Assembly: GCF_900105125.1 (NCBI RefSeq)
Contig: NZ_LT629750.1
Span: 4,863,001-4,927,000 of the forward strand
Origin: Bradyrhizobium canariense
Lineage (GTDB): Bacteria; Pseudomonadota; Alphaproteobacteria; Rhizobiales; Xanthobacteraceae
Direction: 5' to 3'
Length of the DNA stretch: 64,000 nt
In this document: in pieces, positions 46,014-55,272 of the stretch
How positions within the stretch are numbered: position 1 is the stretch's first letter
Layout: each line of letters starts with the position of its first letter
Notes under the pieces: model-generated
Told to the model about the DNA's origin: nothing
What the model saw: the letters and a program-made list of their open reading frames with translations, nothing else
The model's database searches: none
Program-made: the position numbers and the translations under genes

Positions 46014-48248
46014 TTACGCGTCGATCGCATCCTTGATGCGCTTGCGCGTCAGCGGCAGGTTGCGCAACCGTTTGCCGGTGGCGTTGGCAATGGCGTTGGC
46101 GATCGATGCCGCGGCCGGTCCCTGCCCGGTCTCGCCACTGCCGAGGAAAGGCAGGCCAGGCCGATTGATGATGTGGACGTCGATGCTGTCGGGCACCGAA
46201 TTGAACCGCAGGATCGGATAAGTCTGCCAGTCGATGCTGGTGATCCTGCGGTCGTCGAAGGTCACGCTTTCATACAGCGTCCAGCTCATCGACTGCATGA
46301 TCGCGCCTTCGATCTGATTGGTCAGGCCATCCGGATTGACCATCTGGCCGCTGTCGACGGCCGCAACCGCGCGAACCAGACGGGGATGGCCGGTTTCGCT
46401 GTTGACTTCGATCTCGGTGGCGATGGCGCAATAGGCCGCCAGATTTTTGTAGCGCGCAAAGGCAAAACCATAGCCGCGACCGCGCGGCGCTTTCTGCTCC
46501 TTCCGCCAGCCAAAACCTTCCGCCGCCTTGGCGACGACCTCGCGTCCGCGCGGATCCTCCAGATGCTTCAGCCTGAATTCGACGGGATCGGCACCGGCCG
46601 CTACCGCGAGTTCATCCATGAAACTCTCGATCGAAAATACATTGTGATAGGCGCCAAGCCCCCGCATCGCGGAAATCCGCAATGGCATCTCCGGGATAAA
46701 GTGATGCACGACATGCGCGTTGGGGAATTTGTAGATCGGGATCGCATTGCGATCGCCGCCGCCCTCGGGCAATGGCAACGGCTTCGGCGGCGGCACGGCA
46801 AAGGGTTGCGCCATGTGCTGAGCAGCCAGCATCGATCCCGCGCCCCCGGGCCGCATCGAATGGGTGTTGCTCCAGACTTCGAAATTCCAGTCGGCGATCG
46901 CGCCGTCGGCATCGAGCGATGCCTTGAGCTTCGTCACCATCGCCGGGCCATACGGCTCCCAGCTATGCTCCTGCTCGCGCATCCATTGCACGCGGACCGG
47001 CACGCCCGGCAGTTCGCGCGCGATCAAGGCAGCATCAGCCGCGGCATCGTCGGCGCCGTTATGGCCGTAACATCCGGAACCTTCGGTGTGGATCAGGCGA
47101 ACGCTTTGCAGCGGCACGCGCAGCATCTCGGCAATGCCCTGGCGGTCGGGATAAACGCCTTGAGTATGGGTCCAGACCGTCATGACACCGTCGACGGAAT
47201 GCGCCACGGCGCAGGACGGTCCGATCGAGCCATGCGATTGATAGGGCCGTGTATAGGTGGCCTCCAAGGTCTTCTGGCTAACAGCGGATGGATTGCTCTG
47301 CTGGAAGATCGTCGAGTCCTGCGACGGCAGGCTGGTGAGAACATGCAGCAGATCGTCCTGCTTCGGCAGCTTCGCGGTCTCGTTCCACTGCGCTGCCGCC
47401 GACAGCGCACGCATCGCCTTGACCGCCTGAATTTCCTTTTTGGCGACGACGGCCAGAAAGTTGCCGTCGCGAACAACCTTGACGACCCCTGGCAATTTTT
47501 CAACCGCCGACAGGTCGCACTCCGTCAGTTGCGCGCCATAGCTCGGCGGCCGCACCACACGGGCGTGCACCATGCCGGGCAGGCGCATGTCCTGGACGTA
47601 AGCCGCGCCGCCGGTGACCTTGGCCGGGATATCGACGCGCGGCACCGGCTGGCCCATGATCTTGAAGGTCGCGGGATCCTTCAGCTTCGATTTTGGCTGT
47701 GCCTCCACGTGCAGCATGTCGCCCGAGACCAGTTCGCCATAGGTCAGACGCTGGCCATCCGGCGAGACCACGGCAGCATTCTCGGTTCGCAGATTTTCTT
47801 CCGGCACATCAAGGCGCCGCGCGGCCTCCGCCACCAGCAGCGCCCGCACCTGCGCGGCAGCATTCAGGATCGCGGTGCCGCTGTCCTGTGTCGAATGGCT
47901 GCCGGCGGTATAGCCTTCGTTGGCGGTGCGGCCCGTGTCGGCCGTGATGACGGTTAGCGACGCAAAGGGAACATCCAGCTGTTCGGCTGCAATCTGCTGG
48001 AACGCGGTCTTGAAACCCTGGCCGAGTTCGGCCTTGCCGGTGAAGGCCGTGATCTTGCCATCGGCATCGATACGGATCCAGGAATCCAGGAACGGCGTCT
48101 CCTTCAGACTGCCGGGAGGCTTCGGCGCCGCTGCCGCCGCTGGCAGGCTTTGATCTTCCGCGAAGGCGTTGGAGAGCGAGAAGCTGACGATGAGCGCGCC
48201 ACCGCCCACAAGCACGCGGCGGCGATCGAGAATCACGGGCGCGTTCAT
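46014..48248 (-). CDS. Molybdenum hydroxylase large subunit, IorB/aldehyde dehydrogenase type
   Basis: 744-residue molybdopterin-binding subunit of the isoquinoline 1-oxidoreductase-beta group. A twin-arginine leader (DRRRVLVGGGALIVSFSL) marks periplasmic export in complex with the FeS subunit. Cofactor and active-site stretches include GKAELGQGFKTAF near residue 60, SHGSIGPS, and the catalytic Glu in FLGSGETGQGP near the C-terminus. ATG 48248 overlaps the FeS subunit stop (ATGA). With the small subunit and triheme cytochrome it should oxidise an aldehyde or N-heterocycle and pass electrons to the respiratory chain. The substrate is not identifiable. Confidence 0.9.
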   Translation of the reverse strand: MNAPVILDRRRVLVGGGALIVSFSLSNAFAEDQSLPAAAAAPKPPGSLKETPFLDSWIRIDADGKITAFTGKAELGQGFKTAFQQIAAEQLDVPFASLTVITADTGRTANEGYTAGSHSTQDSGTAILNAAAQVRALLVAEAARRLDVPEENLRTENAAVVSPDGQRLTYGELVSGDMLHVEAQPKSKLKDPATFKIMGQPVPRVDIPAKVTGGAAYVQDMRLPGMVHARVVRPPSYGAQLTECDLSAVEKLPGVVKVVRDGNFLAVVAKKEIQAVKAMRALSAAAQWNETAKLPKQDDLLHVLTSLPSQDSTIFQQSNPSAVSQKTLEATYTRPYQSHGSIGPSCAVAHSVDGVMTVWTHTQGVYPDRQGIAEMLRVPLQSVRLIHTEGSGCYGHNGADDAAADAALIARELPGVPVRVQWMREQEHSWEPYGPAMVTKLKASLDADGAIADWNFEVWSNTHSMRPGGAGSMLAAQHMAQPFAVPPPKPLPLPEGGGDRNAIPIYKFPNAHVVHHFIPEMPLRISAMRGLGAYHNVFSIESFMDELAVAAGADPVEFRLKHLEDPRGREVVAKAAEGFGWRKEQKAPRGRGYGFAFARYKNLAAYCAIATEIEVNSETGHPRLVRAVAAVDSGQMVNPDGLTNQIEGAIMQSMSWTLYESVTFDDRRITSIDWQTYPILRFNSVPDSIDVHIINRPGLPFLGSGETGQGPAAASIANAIANATGKRLRNLPLTRKRIKDAIDA

Positions 48249-48742
48249 GATGCTCTCCCTTGGAGTGTCTGGGACGCATCCGCGGTATCCATCAGCCTGG
48301 AGGCCCGGCGCACGGCGCGCAGAATCCGCATATGCGTTCCGCAGCGGCACAGATTAGGCTCCATCTCCGCGCGGATCTGCGCGTCGGTCGGCTTGGGATT
48401 TCTTTGCAGCAACGCCTGCGCCCGCATCATCATGCCGGCGATGCAGTAGCCACATTGCGCCGCCTGCTCTTCCATGAAGGCGCGCTGGATCGGCGCCGGC
48501 GCTTCGATCGTCCCCAGGCCCTCCAGCGTCGTCACCTGCTTGCCCTCGAGCAGAAGCAGCGGCGTCACGCAGGACAACACCGCCTTGCCGTCCACAATCA
48601 CGGTGCACGACCCGCATTGACCAAGGCCGCAGCCGAATTTGGCGGCGTTGAGCTTGAGATCGTCGCGCAGCACGTAGAGTAGCGGCGTATCCGGATCGGC
48701 ATCGATCTGGTGATCCTTACCATTGACCTTCAATGTCATCAT
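48245..48742 (-). CDS. Molybdenum hydroxylase (2Fe-2S) subunit, IorA type
   Basis: 165-residue iron-sulfur subunit. The N-terminal plant-type ferredoxin domain has CGLGQCGSC plus a fourth Cys (LSCVT). The C-terminal helical domain binds the second cluster with QCGYC and NLCRCG. Length fits IorA-type small subunits. It has no export signal; it would travel with the Tat-tagged large subunit. Its start overlaps the cytochrome stop by 4 bp and its stop overlaps the large-subunit start, so the three are one coupled operon. Confidence 0.95.
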   Translation of the reverse strand: MMTLKVNGKDHQIDADPDTPLLYVLRDDLKLNAAKFGCGLGQCGSCTVIVDGKAVLSCVTPLLLLEGKQVTTLEGLGTIEAPAPIQRAFMEEQAAQCGYCIAGMMMRAQALLQRNPKPTDAQIRAEMEPNLCRCGTHMRILRAVRRASRLMDTADASQTLQGRAS

Positions 48743-50127
48743 GGCTTGTCTCGCTGCGTTGCGTCGGCCGGAGCATTGTACGGCCCCGGCGATGTCAGGA
48801 GAGATACGGTCTGCGTACGCCTTGCGTCCTCAACGGTCTTATCAACACCGGTCCACGCCGGTTGGTTGCTGAACCGGCCGCGCAGGAATTGCAACAACGC
48901 CACGATCTGCTCGTCGTTCATGCTATCGGCAAAACCCGGCATGATCGGGCTGCGCTCGCCTTCGACCGGGCGGACTCCCGATAGCACGATGTTGACGGCA
49001 TTGCGCGGATCCGGGCTGCTCAGCGCAGTGCTCAGTCCTAGGTTGACGCCGCCATAGGGTAGCGCCCTGCCGGTCTCATGGCATGTCGCGCAGGCTGCCG
49101 CGTAGATGGATGCGCCGGCTGCGTTGGTCGCGGAAGCCTGCGTTGCGGTAACGCCTGCCGCCGGCACGACCGATATCTTGGCTTGCGCCAGTACGGCCTC
49201 GCCACGCTGTATGCGGTCCGGCGTCGGCGCGCCGAAAACGTCGGCCATATAGGTCGCGATCGCGTGCACGTCGCTTTCGCTGACCGAGGAGAGATTGCTG
49301 ACCACTTCCGCCATCGGTCCCCGCGCCACGCCGTGATCGGGATGCCAGCCCTGGCGAAGATAGCTGAACAGCGCCTCCGTGTTCCACGGCACTGGTGACG
49401 GCGACTGCGAATTGATCGCATAAGCCTGCCAGTTGTCGACATCACCGCCGGCAAACTGGGCCTTGGGCTGCTCCGCGCCTAATACATTGCGCGGCGTATG
49501 ACATGCGCTGCAATGCGCCAATCCGTCGACCAGATAGGCGCCGCGATTCCATTCCGCGCTCCTGGTGCTGTCAGGCTGATAGCTGCCGCGACGCAGGAAC
49601 AATAATTTCCAGCCCGCGACCACAAAGCGCTGATCGAGCGGAAAGGAAAGCTGGTTCTCGCGGGCAGCAGCGTGAACCGACGGCCTTGTCATCAGAAACG
49701 CGTAGAGCGCCTGGTCATCCTCATCGCTGACATTGGTGAAATGATCGTAAGGAAAGGTCGGATAGAGATGCTGCCCATCGCGGTTGACGCCTGACCGCAT
49801 GGCGCGGCGGAACGCAGCCTCCGGCCAGCGGCCGATCCCCGTCTCCGGATCGGGCGTGATGTTCGACGAATAGATCGTGCCGAACGGCGTCGGCACCGGA
49901 AGACCGCCGGCAAAGCTGTTACCGCCACGCACCGTATGACAATCGTTGCAATTGCCGATCGCCGCGAGATCGCGGCCGCGCTTGATCAGCGCCGGATCGA
50001 ACGATTGCGGCGAAGGCGGCTCGATCGCGGCGATCGCCGGTCGCCACGCCACGGCAAAAGCCGCGGCCACGCCGGCAACCAGGATACCAATGATGATTCC
50101 TGCGATCGTTCGCGGTGAGCCCGCCAT
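48739..50127 (-). CDS. Membrane-anchored triheme cytochrome c
   Basis: 462-residue periplasmic cytochrome anchored by an N-terminal helix (GIIIGILVAGVAAAFAVAW). Three haem c sites are present: CNDCHT (about residue 57), CSACHT (about 204) and CATCHE (about 348), the pattern of the cytochrome subunit of acetic-acid-bacteria-type alcohol and aldehyde dehydrogenases. As first gene of the operon with the FeS and molybdenum subunits, it is the likely electron acceptor that hands electrons to quinone or an oxidase. It is divergent from a CoA-transferase gene. Confidence 0.93.
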   Translation of the reverse strand: MAGSPRTIAGIIIGILVAGVAAAFAVAWRPAIAAIEPPSPQSFDPALIKRGRDLAAIGNCNDCHTVRGGNSFAGGLPVPTPFGTIYSSNITPDPETGIGRWPEAAFRRAMRSGVNRDGQHLYPTFPYDHFTNVSDEDDQALYAFLMTRPSVHAAARENQLSFPLDQRFVVAGWKLLFLRRGSYQPDSTRSAEWNRGAYLVDGLAHCSACHTPRNVLGAEQPKAQFAGGDVDNWQAYAINSQSPSPVPWNTEALFSYLRQGWHPDHGVARGPMAEVVSNLSSVSESDVHAIATYMADVFGAPTPDRIQRGEAVLAQAKISVVPAAGVTATQASATNAAGASIYAAACATCHETGRALPYGGVNLGLSTALSSPDPRNAVNIVLSGVRPVEGERSPIMPGFADSMNDEQIVALLQFLRGRFSNQPAWTGVDKTVEDARRTQTVSLLTSPGPYNAPADATQRDKP

Positions 50128-50316
50128 GCCCTGCGCTTGCCTGTGTTGTCGATGACCGGACTATGCTTAGCACATATCCCTTGTTATCAGCGTTGCCGCA
50201 AGGCGCCGATCACCGCCTGTTGACCTTGCTTCCGATACGGCGCGCTTTCGGCGGGTGTTCACCCCCGGGGACGGGACCCACTATACGGGAGCAGAAAAAA
50301 TGACCGGGAGAAAACC

Positions 50317-51486
50317 ATGAACCAGCCGTCCGGGCTGCCATTGTCGGGCATCACCGTCGTCTCGCTTGAGCAGGCCATCGCTGCGCCGCTTGCCAGCCGG
50401 CATCTGGCCGATTGGGGCGCGCGGGTGATCAAGATCGAACGGCCCGGCAAAGGCGATTTCTGCCGCGACTATGACTATGTGATGAACGGGATGTCGAGCC
50501 AGTTCGCCTGGACCAATCGCTCGAAGGAGAGCCTGGCGCTTGACGTGAAAAGCGCCGAAGGCAAGCGCGTGCTCGACGCCCTGCTGCCGCATGCGGACGT
50601 GTTCCTGCAAAATCTGGCGCCGGGCGCGGCGCAGCGGCTCGGCCTCGACGCCGCCACGCTCGTTGCGCGCTTCCCGCGGCTGATCGCCTGCGACATTTCC
50701 GGCTATGGCAGCGGCGGCCCGTACAGCCAGAAGAAAGCCTATGATTTGCTGGTGCAGTGCGAAGCCGGATTCCTGTCGGTCAACGGCACCCAGGAACAGC
50801 CCGCGAAATGCGGCATCGCCGTCGTCGATACCGCGACCGGCATGTACATTCTGAACGGCGTGCTGATGGCGCTGTTCAACCGCGAGCGCACCGGCAAGGG
50901 CATGGCATTCGAGGTCTCGTTGTTCGATTCCATGACCGAATGGATGAGCTATCCCGCCTATTACACCGAAGGCGCCGGCAAGCCATTGGTCCGCACCGGC
51001 ACCCGGCACGCCACCATCGCGCCCTACGGGCCGTTTCGCACCGGCGACGGCGGCGTGGTGTTTTTCGGGATTCAAAATGAACGGGAATGGACCGCGCTCT
51101 GCGCTCAGGTCTTGGAGAACGCGGCGCTTGCGAGCGACCCGCGCTTTTGCACCAATCCGCAGCGCATGCAAAATCGCGATGCGCTGGAGGCCTTGATCGA
51201 GCAGCAGTTCGAGAAATTCTCCGCCGAACAGGTTGTGCAGCGCCTCGACAGCGCTGCCCTTGCGAACGCCAATATGAACACAGTCGAGGCGTTCCTGCGG
51301 CATCCGCAGCTTCATGCGCGCGACCGGGTCCGCAAGGTGGGATCGCCGAACGGACCTCTGACCAGCTTTCTGCCCGCGATCACCATTCCCGGCGTCACCC
51401 CCGTCATGGGCGATATTCCTGCCGTCGGAGCGCATACCGATACGATCCTTGCAGAGCTCGGCTTGAAGGAAACCGCCGCGACATGA
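50317..51486 (+). CDS. CaiB/BaiF family (class III) CoA-transferase
   Basis: 389-residue cytoplasmic enzyme that moves CoA between carboxylic acids. Opening LSGITVVSLEQAIAAPLASR and ADWGARVIKIERPG are characteristic, and the catalytic Asp lies in AYDLLVQCEAGF (about residue 145). ATG 50317 is preceded by GGGAGAAAACC. It overlaps the CitE-like lyase by 4 bp (ATGA), a pairing found in pathways that activate a hydroxy-dicarboxylic acid and then split its CoA ester. The acid is unknown. Confidence 0.92.
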   Translation: MNQPSGLPLSGITVVSLEQAIAAPLASRHLADWGARVIKIERPGKGDFCRDYDYVMNGMSSQFAWTNRSKESLALDVKSAEGKRVLDALLPHADVFLQNLAPGAAQRLGLDAATLVARFPRLIACDISGYGSGGPYSQKKAYDLLVQCEAGFLSVNGTQEQPAKCGIAVVDTATGMYILNGVLMALFNRERTGKGMAFEVSLFDSMTEWMSYPAYYTEGAGKPLVRTGTRHATIAPYGPFRTGDGGVVFFGIQNEREWTALCAQVLENAALASDPRFCTNPQRMQNRDALEALIEQQFEKFSAEQVVQRLDSAALANANMNTVEAFLRHPQLHARDRVRKVGSPNGPLTSFLPAITIPGVTPVMGDIPAVGAHTDTILAELGLKETAAT

Positions 51487-52412
51487 CCACCCAGCGATTG
51501 ACGCGCACCTATCTCGCCGTACCGGCGCATCGCGCACGACTCGTGCAAAACGCGGCGGCCTCGTCTGCCGATGCCGTATTCATGGATCTCGAGGACGCGG
51601 TGCCTCCGGCCGAGAAGGCCGCCGCGCTGGACGCCGCCGCGGCCGCGCTCACCACCCACGACTGGGGCACCAAAACGGTCGCGGTGAGGCTCAATGCCAT
51701 CGACAGCCCATCGATCCAAGCCGAAATCAAACGCCTCGGCGGTATCCGGAGGCTCGACGCTTTCATCATTCCGAAAGCGGAGGTGGTGGCCGACATCACG
51801 AAAATCAGCCGTTGGATCATGGACGCTGCCGGGCCGCGCGATGCGCCGGTCGAGATGGAATTGCTGATCGAAACCGCGCGCGGCCTGGTCAACGTGGAAG
51901 CGTTGGCTGCGGCGGACGGCTTGGTGACTGCGTTGCACCTCGGTGTTGGTGACTTTGCTGCATCGATCGGAGCCCGTAGCGCCGAAATCGGTGCGTCACC
52001 TGCCGGATACAGACATGTCGGCAACGCGGCGGAGGGGCATCCTCAGGTTCCGCTCGATCTGTTCGCCTATCCGATGATGCGTCTGCTGGTGGCGGCCCGC
52101 GCATTTGGCCTGCGTGCGATCGACGGACCTTGCGGCGCCTTCCGCGACGCCGTTGCAACCTCATCGACGGCCGTAAAGGCGGCCGCGATGGGATATGACG
52201 GCAAGCAGGTCATCCATCCAAGCCAGATCGAAGCCACGCGCGATGCGTTCGTGCCTTCCGCGGAGGAATTGGCCTATGCTGAGCGCGCGATCGCAGCGCT
52301 TGAGGAAGCGGAGCGAAACGGTCAGGGCGCTGTGACCGTCGACGGCAAGATGGTGGACCACGCCAACATCCGGATGGTGCGGCGCTTGATGAGCTTCAAG
52401 GGGCGAGATTAA
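51483..52412 (+). CDS. HpcH/HpaI-type CoA-ester lyase (CitE-like)
   Basis: 309-residue TIM-barrel lyase. Conserved segments: RTYLAVPAHR, DAVFMDLEDAV (early Asp/Glu), ELLIETARGLVN (metal-ligand Glu) and HLGVGDFAASIGA (metal-ligand Asp). Such enzymes cleave malyl-, citramalyl- or related 3-hydroxyacyl-CoA esters into acetyl-CoA or pyruvate plus an acid. ATG 51483 overlaps the CoA-transferase stop; the open frame extends upstream through that gene but is not coding. The product pair is not predictable without the substrate. Confidence 0.9.
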   Translation: MTTQRLTRTYLAVPAHRARLVQNAAASSADAVFMDLEDAVPPAEKAAALDAAAAALTTHDWGTKTVAVRLNAIDSPSIQAEIKRLGGIRRLDAFIIPKAEVVADITKISRWIMDAAGPRDAPVEMELLIETARGLVNVEALAAADGLVTALHLGVGDFAASIGARSAEIGASPAGYRHVGNAAEGHPQVPLDLFAYPMMRLLVAARAFGLRAIDGPCGAFRDAVATSSTAVKAAAMGYDGKQVIHPSQIEATRDAFVPSAEELAYAERAIAALEEAERNGQGAVTVDGKMVDHANIRMVRRLMSFKGRD

Positions 52413-52433
52413 GTAACCCGTCCGAGACCTGGA

Positions 52434-52706
52434 TCAGGCGGCGGTCGCCGGTTGAAGCTGGCTGGCAATCATGCGTTCCAGCGTTTCGACCGATTGGAAA
52501 TTCTCGGGCGTGATTTCCGATTGCGGGATCGTAAAATCGAACTCGGCTTCGACGCCAAGCATGAGATTGACCATATCCATCGAGGTCAACCCGACATCCA
52601 CCAGCCGCGTCCGTGGACCAATTTCGGCGGTCATTGCATTCTGCTCGAGGATCGACTTGACGAGCGCAAGGATCCTGGTTTGAACGTCGACACTAAATTC
52701 CTGCAT
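52434..52706 (-). CDS. Acyl carrier protein-like, probable aminoacyl carrier protein
   Basis: 90-residue acidic carrier protein. The phosphopantetheine attachment Ser lies in DVGLTSMDMVNL (Ser about residue 42), and helices I-III match ACPs. It is not next to fatty-acid genes but is divergent from an acyl-CoA-dehydrogenase-like gene and an amino acid:[carrier protein] ligase at 54302. In Bradyrhizobium such ligases aminoacylate small dedicated carrier proteins encoded nearby, so this is the probable acceptor (inference). The 334-bp promoter region it shares with the dehydrogenase gene holds two inverted repeats. Confidence 0.88.
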   Translation of the reverse strand: MQEFSVDVQTRILALVKSILEQNAMTAEIGPRTRLVDVGLTSMDMVNLMLGVEAEFDFTIPQSEITPENFQSVETLERMIASQLQPATAA

Positions 52707-52776
52707 CTCAATTTTCCATCTTGCCGCACTGAAAACGCTTGTTTAGCGCCGGCACGCTTTGAGAAACAGTGACTCT

Positions 52777-52830
52777 CGTTTGACGCAAACCGTCATTTTG
52801 CTCTTAACGCTAATGACGGTTGCGCAAACG
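52777..52830. promoter_or_regulatory. Large imperfect inverted repeat
   Basis: Left arm 52777-52797 (CGTTTGACGCAAACCGTCAT plus T) and right arm 52812-52830 (AATGACGGTTGCGCAAACG) pair over about 19 positions with two unpaired bases, around a 14-base loop. It lies about 70-125 bp upstream of the carrier-protein start. It could be an operator or a transcript hairpin; its position in a divergent promoter favours an operator. Confidence 0.6.
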
Positions 52831-52883
52831 TTTACCAGACCTGAGGAATCCACGAACTGTTCCGCACGGTTGATTAGCGTTAA
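52804..52883. promoter_or_regulatory. Pair of 11-bp inverted repeats
   Basis: TTAACGCTAAT (52804-52814) recurs as its exact reverse complement ATTAGCGTTAA (52873-52883), 58 bp apart. The first copy lies in the loop and right arm of the larger repeat. Spaced like two operators, they may bind a common regulator at each divergent promoter. Confidence 0.5.
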
Positions 52884-53040
52884 TTTTGAAAGCAAGGCTG
52901 TTTACCCTGAATTTCATCGACGCATTTGAATTAAATCCATAGCCTTGCCTCGATCAGGCGCCGCTGGCGATCGATGTGACATCGGGCGTGGTGCTGGCTC
53001 TTCTGTTTCGCCCCGACAAAGCCTGGGAGGCATACCGTCC

Positions 53041-54270
53041 ATGAATGTGCAGGAAACCAGGCTCCGCGACTCCGTTGCGGGCAGTGTCAGCGAACAAATC
53101 CTTCTTGATCAAAGCGCCTCGTTTTTAGAGCGAACGGCCGCCGTCGCGTCTGTCGCTGCGGCAGAAGCCGCCGATGTCGATCGCGAAGCGCGCTTTCCGA
53201 AAGCTGCCATCGACGCTGCGCGTCGGCAGAAACTTCTGGGAGCGCAGATTCCAACCGCATTCGGCGGCAACGGTGCGTCGATCTTCGACATCACCGACAT
53301 GTGCTACACGCTGGGCCGCGCCTGCTCTTCCACGGCGATGATCTTTGCGATGCATCAGACCAAGGTTGCCTGCCTGGTTCGGCACGGAACCGGCAGCCCC
53401 TGGCACGAAGAGCTGATGCGCCGCGTGGCGACTGAGCAACTGCTTCTCGCCTCATCGACAACGGAAGGACAGAACGGCGGAAACATCCGTTCCAGCGCCG
53501 CAGCCGTCGGCCGAAACGAGGCGGGTATCTCGCTGGTGCGCAACGCAACCGTGATTTCGTACGGCGCGCAGGCCGACGGCATCGTCACGATCGCCCGCCG
53601 CACCGACGACGCCGCTGCATCCGATCAGGTCCTGGTGGCCTTCACCAAGGACAACTACACGCTCGAACGCAGTCTCGAATGGGAGACGCTCGGCATGCGC
53701 GGCACGTGCAGCGCGGGCTTCGAACTGAAGGCGACGGGCTCATCCAATCAGATCTTCCCTGAAGCCTATGACAAGATTCACGCGCAGACGATGACGCCCG
53801 TCGCCCATCTGTGCTGGTCATCGGTCTGGGCTGGTATCGCCGCGGCGGCCGTCGATCGCGCTCAATTATTCATTCGCAAGGCGGCCCGCGGAGCCGGCGG
53901 CCAGATGCCGCCCGGCGCTGCGCACTTTACCTCGGCCAAGATGACGCTGACGAAACTGCGCGCCTTGATTACCTCGACGCTCGACACCTACGCCAACCAC
54001 GAACATGACGAGCGAGCGCTCTCTTCGCTCGACTTCCAGTCTTCGATCAATCTGCTCAAAGTGGAAGCCTCCGAGCTTGCGGTCACGACCGTGATGCACG
54101 CGATGCGCGCCTGCGGCCTGGCGGGATATCGCAACGACGGCGAATTCAGCGTCGGCCGTCTGCTCCGCGATGTCCTTTCATCGCCGCTGATGATCAACAA
54201 CGACCGGATCCTCACCAACATCGCGACCGCAAGCCTGATGAGCGCCGTGCCCGCGACCTTGCGCGACTGA
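53041..54270 (+). CDS. Acyl-CoA dehydrogenase-like flavoprotein
   Basis: 409-residue FAD enzyme of the acyl-CoA dehydrogenase superfamily. The N-terminal helical domain (FPKAAIDAARRQKLLGAQIP), the central beta segment with LASSTTEGQNGGNIRSSAAA, and the C-terminal helical domain (CGLAGYRNDGEFSVGRLLRD) are in normal order and length. ATG 53041 follows GGGAGG. It lies 31 bp before the amino acid:[carrier protein] ligase and is divergent from the carrier protein, so its substrate is probably an acyl or aminoacyl thioester on that carrier rather than a fatty acyl-CoA, as for prolyl-carrier oxidases in pyrrole antibiotic pathways (inference). Confidence 0.88.
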   Translation: MNVQETRLRDSVAGSVSEQILLDQSASFLERTAAVASVAAAEAADVDREARFPKAAIDAARRQKLLGAQIPTAFGGNGASIFDITDMCYTLGRACSSTAMIFAMHQTKVACLVRHGTGSPWHEELMRRVATEQLLLASSTTEGQNGGNIRSSAAAVGRNEAGISLVRNATVISYGAQADGIVTIARRTDDAAASDQVLVAFTKDNYTLERSLEWETLGMRGTCSAGFELKATGSSNQIFPEAYDKIHAQTMTPVAHLCWSSVWAGIAAAAVDRAQLFIRKAARGAGGQMPPGAAHFTSAKMTLTKLRALITSTLDTYANHEHDERALSSLDFQSSINLLKVEASELAVTTVMHAMRACGLAGYRNDGEFSVGRLLRDVLSSPLMINNDRILTNIATASLMSAVPATLRD

Positions 54271-54301
54271 GCCGAAACCGTCGTACCCAGGAAGCCTGAC
54301 C

Positions 54302-55246
54302 ATGAACATAACCATCCGGACGATTCCATCGGAGACCGCACAGCAAGCTGCTGATCCCCTGGATCACCTCGCCGACGTCCTATTCCACAAGATGGGCACC
54401 GACGGCGTCTATGCCCGTACCGCGCTGTACGAAGACATGGTCGAACGGCTCGCCGCGCTGATCACACGACATCGCGAGCCCGACACCGAAGTGATGCGCT
54501 TTCCGCCAGTCATGAACCGCGGCCAGCTTGAGAAATCCGGCTATCTGAAGAGCTTTCCCAATCTGCTCGGCTGCGTCTGCGGGCTCCACGGCACGGAGCG
54601 CGAGATTCATTCCGCTGTCAGCCGCTTCGACGCCGGCGGCGACTGGACGACGTCGCTCTCCCCTGCAGATCTCGTGCTTTCGCCGGCGGCCTGTTATCCG
54701 GTCTATCCAATCGCTGCGGCCCGGGGCCCGCTGCCATCGGGCGGCTTGCGGTTTGACGTCGCTGCCGATTGTTTCCGCCGCGAACCGTCGCGCCATCTCG
54801 ACCGGCTGCAATCGTTCCGGATGCGGGAATATGTCTGCATTGGCAATCCTGACGACGTTTCCGACTTCCGCGAACGCTGGATGGTACGCGCGCAGGCGAT
54901 TGCGCGCGATCTCGGCCTGACCTTCCGGGTGGATTACGCCAGCGATCCGTTCTTTGGCCGCGTCGGTCAGATGAAGGCGGTCAGCCAGAAGCAGCAATCC
55001 CTGAAATTCGAACTGCTGGTGCCGCTGCGTTCCGAAGAGCAGCCGACCGCCTGCATGAGCTTCAATTATCACCGCGATCATTTCGGCACGACCTGGGGCA
55101 TCACCGATGCCAACGGCGAGCCCGCGCATACCGGCTGCGTGGCATTCGGCATGGATCGTCTCGCCGTGGCCATGTTCCACACCCACGGAACAGATGTCGC
55201 CAAATGGCCGGCCGACCTGCGCAAGTTGCTCGGCCTTGCGCCGTGA
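54302..55246 (+). CDS. Amino acid:[carrier protein] ligase (class II aaRS-like)
   Basis: 314-residue homologue of the catalytic core of atypical seryl-tRNA synthetases, lacking a tRNA-binding domain. Members described from Bradyrhizobium activate glycine or alanine and load it on the phosphopantetheine of a small carrier protein. Class II motif 2 appears as CFRREPSRHLDRLQSFRMREY and motif 3 as FGMDRLAVA. The zinc ligands expected for the family are visible as Cys in PAACYPVYP, Glu in RMREY and Cys in HTGCVAFG. It lies between the flavoprotein and a GNAT-like gene. The amino acid specificity here is not proven. Confidence 0.92.
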   Translation: MNITIRTIPSETAQQAADPLDHLADVLFHKMGTDGVYARTALYEDMVERLAALITRHREPDTEVMRFPPVMNRGQLEKSGYLKSFPNLLGCVCGLHGTEREIHSAVSRFDAGGDWTTSLSPADLVLSPAACYPVYPIAAARGPLPSGGLRFDVAADCFRREPSRHLDRLQSFRMREYVCIGNPDDVSDFRERWMVRAQAIARDLGLTFRVDYASDPFFGRVGQMKAVSQKQQSLKFELLVPLRSEEQPTACMSFNYHRDHFGTTWGITDANGEPAHTGCVAFGMDRLAVAMFHTHGTDVAKWPADLRKLLGLAP

Positions 55247-55272
55247 CGCATGGAAGTGGCTGGTAGACGATC

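Larger units (their letters stand above)
52707..53040. other. 334-bp AT-rich divergent promoter region of the carrier-protein cluster
   Basis: Shared by the carrier protein (minus) and the flavoprotein (plus). It is AT-richer than its surroundings and contains the two nested inverted repeats listed separately. GGGAGGC upstream of 53041 is a usable ribosome site. No credible ORF lies here. Confidence 0.6.

Noticed and set aside
45969..47957. 662-codon plus-strand open frame
   Set aside because: Antisense to the molybdenum hydroxylase large subunit, whose motifs and overlaps with neighbours are convincing.
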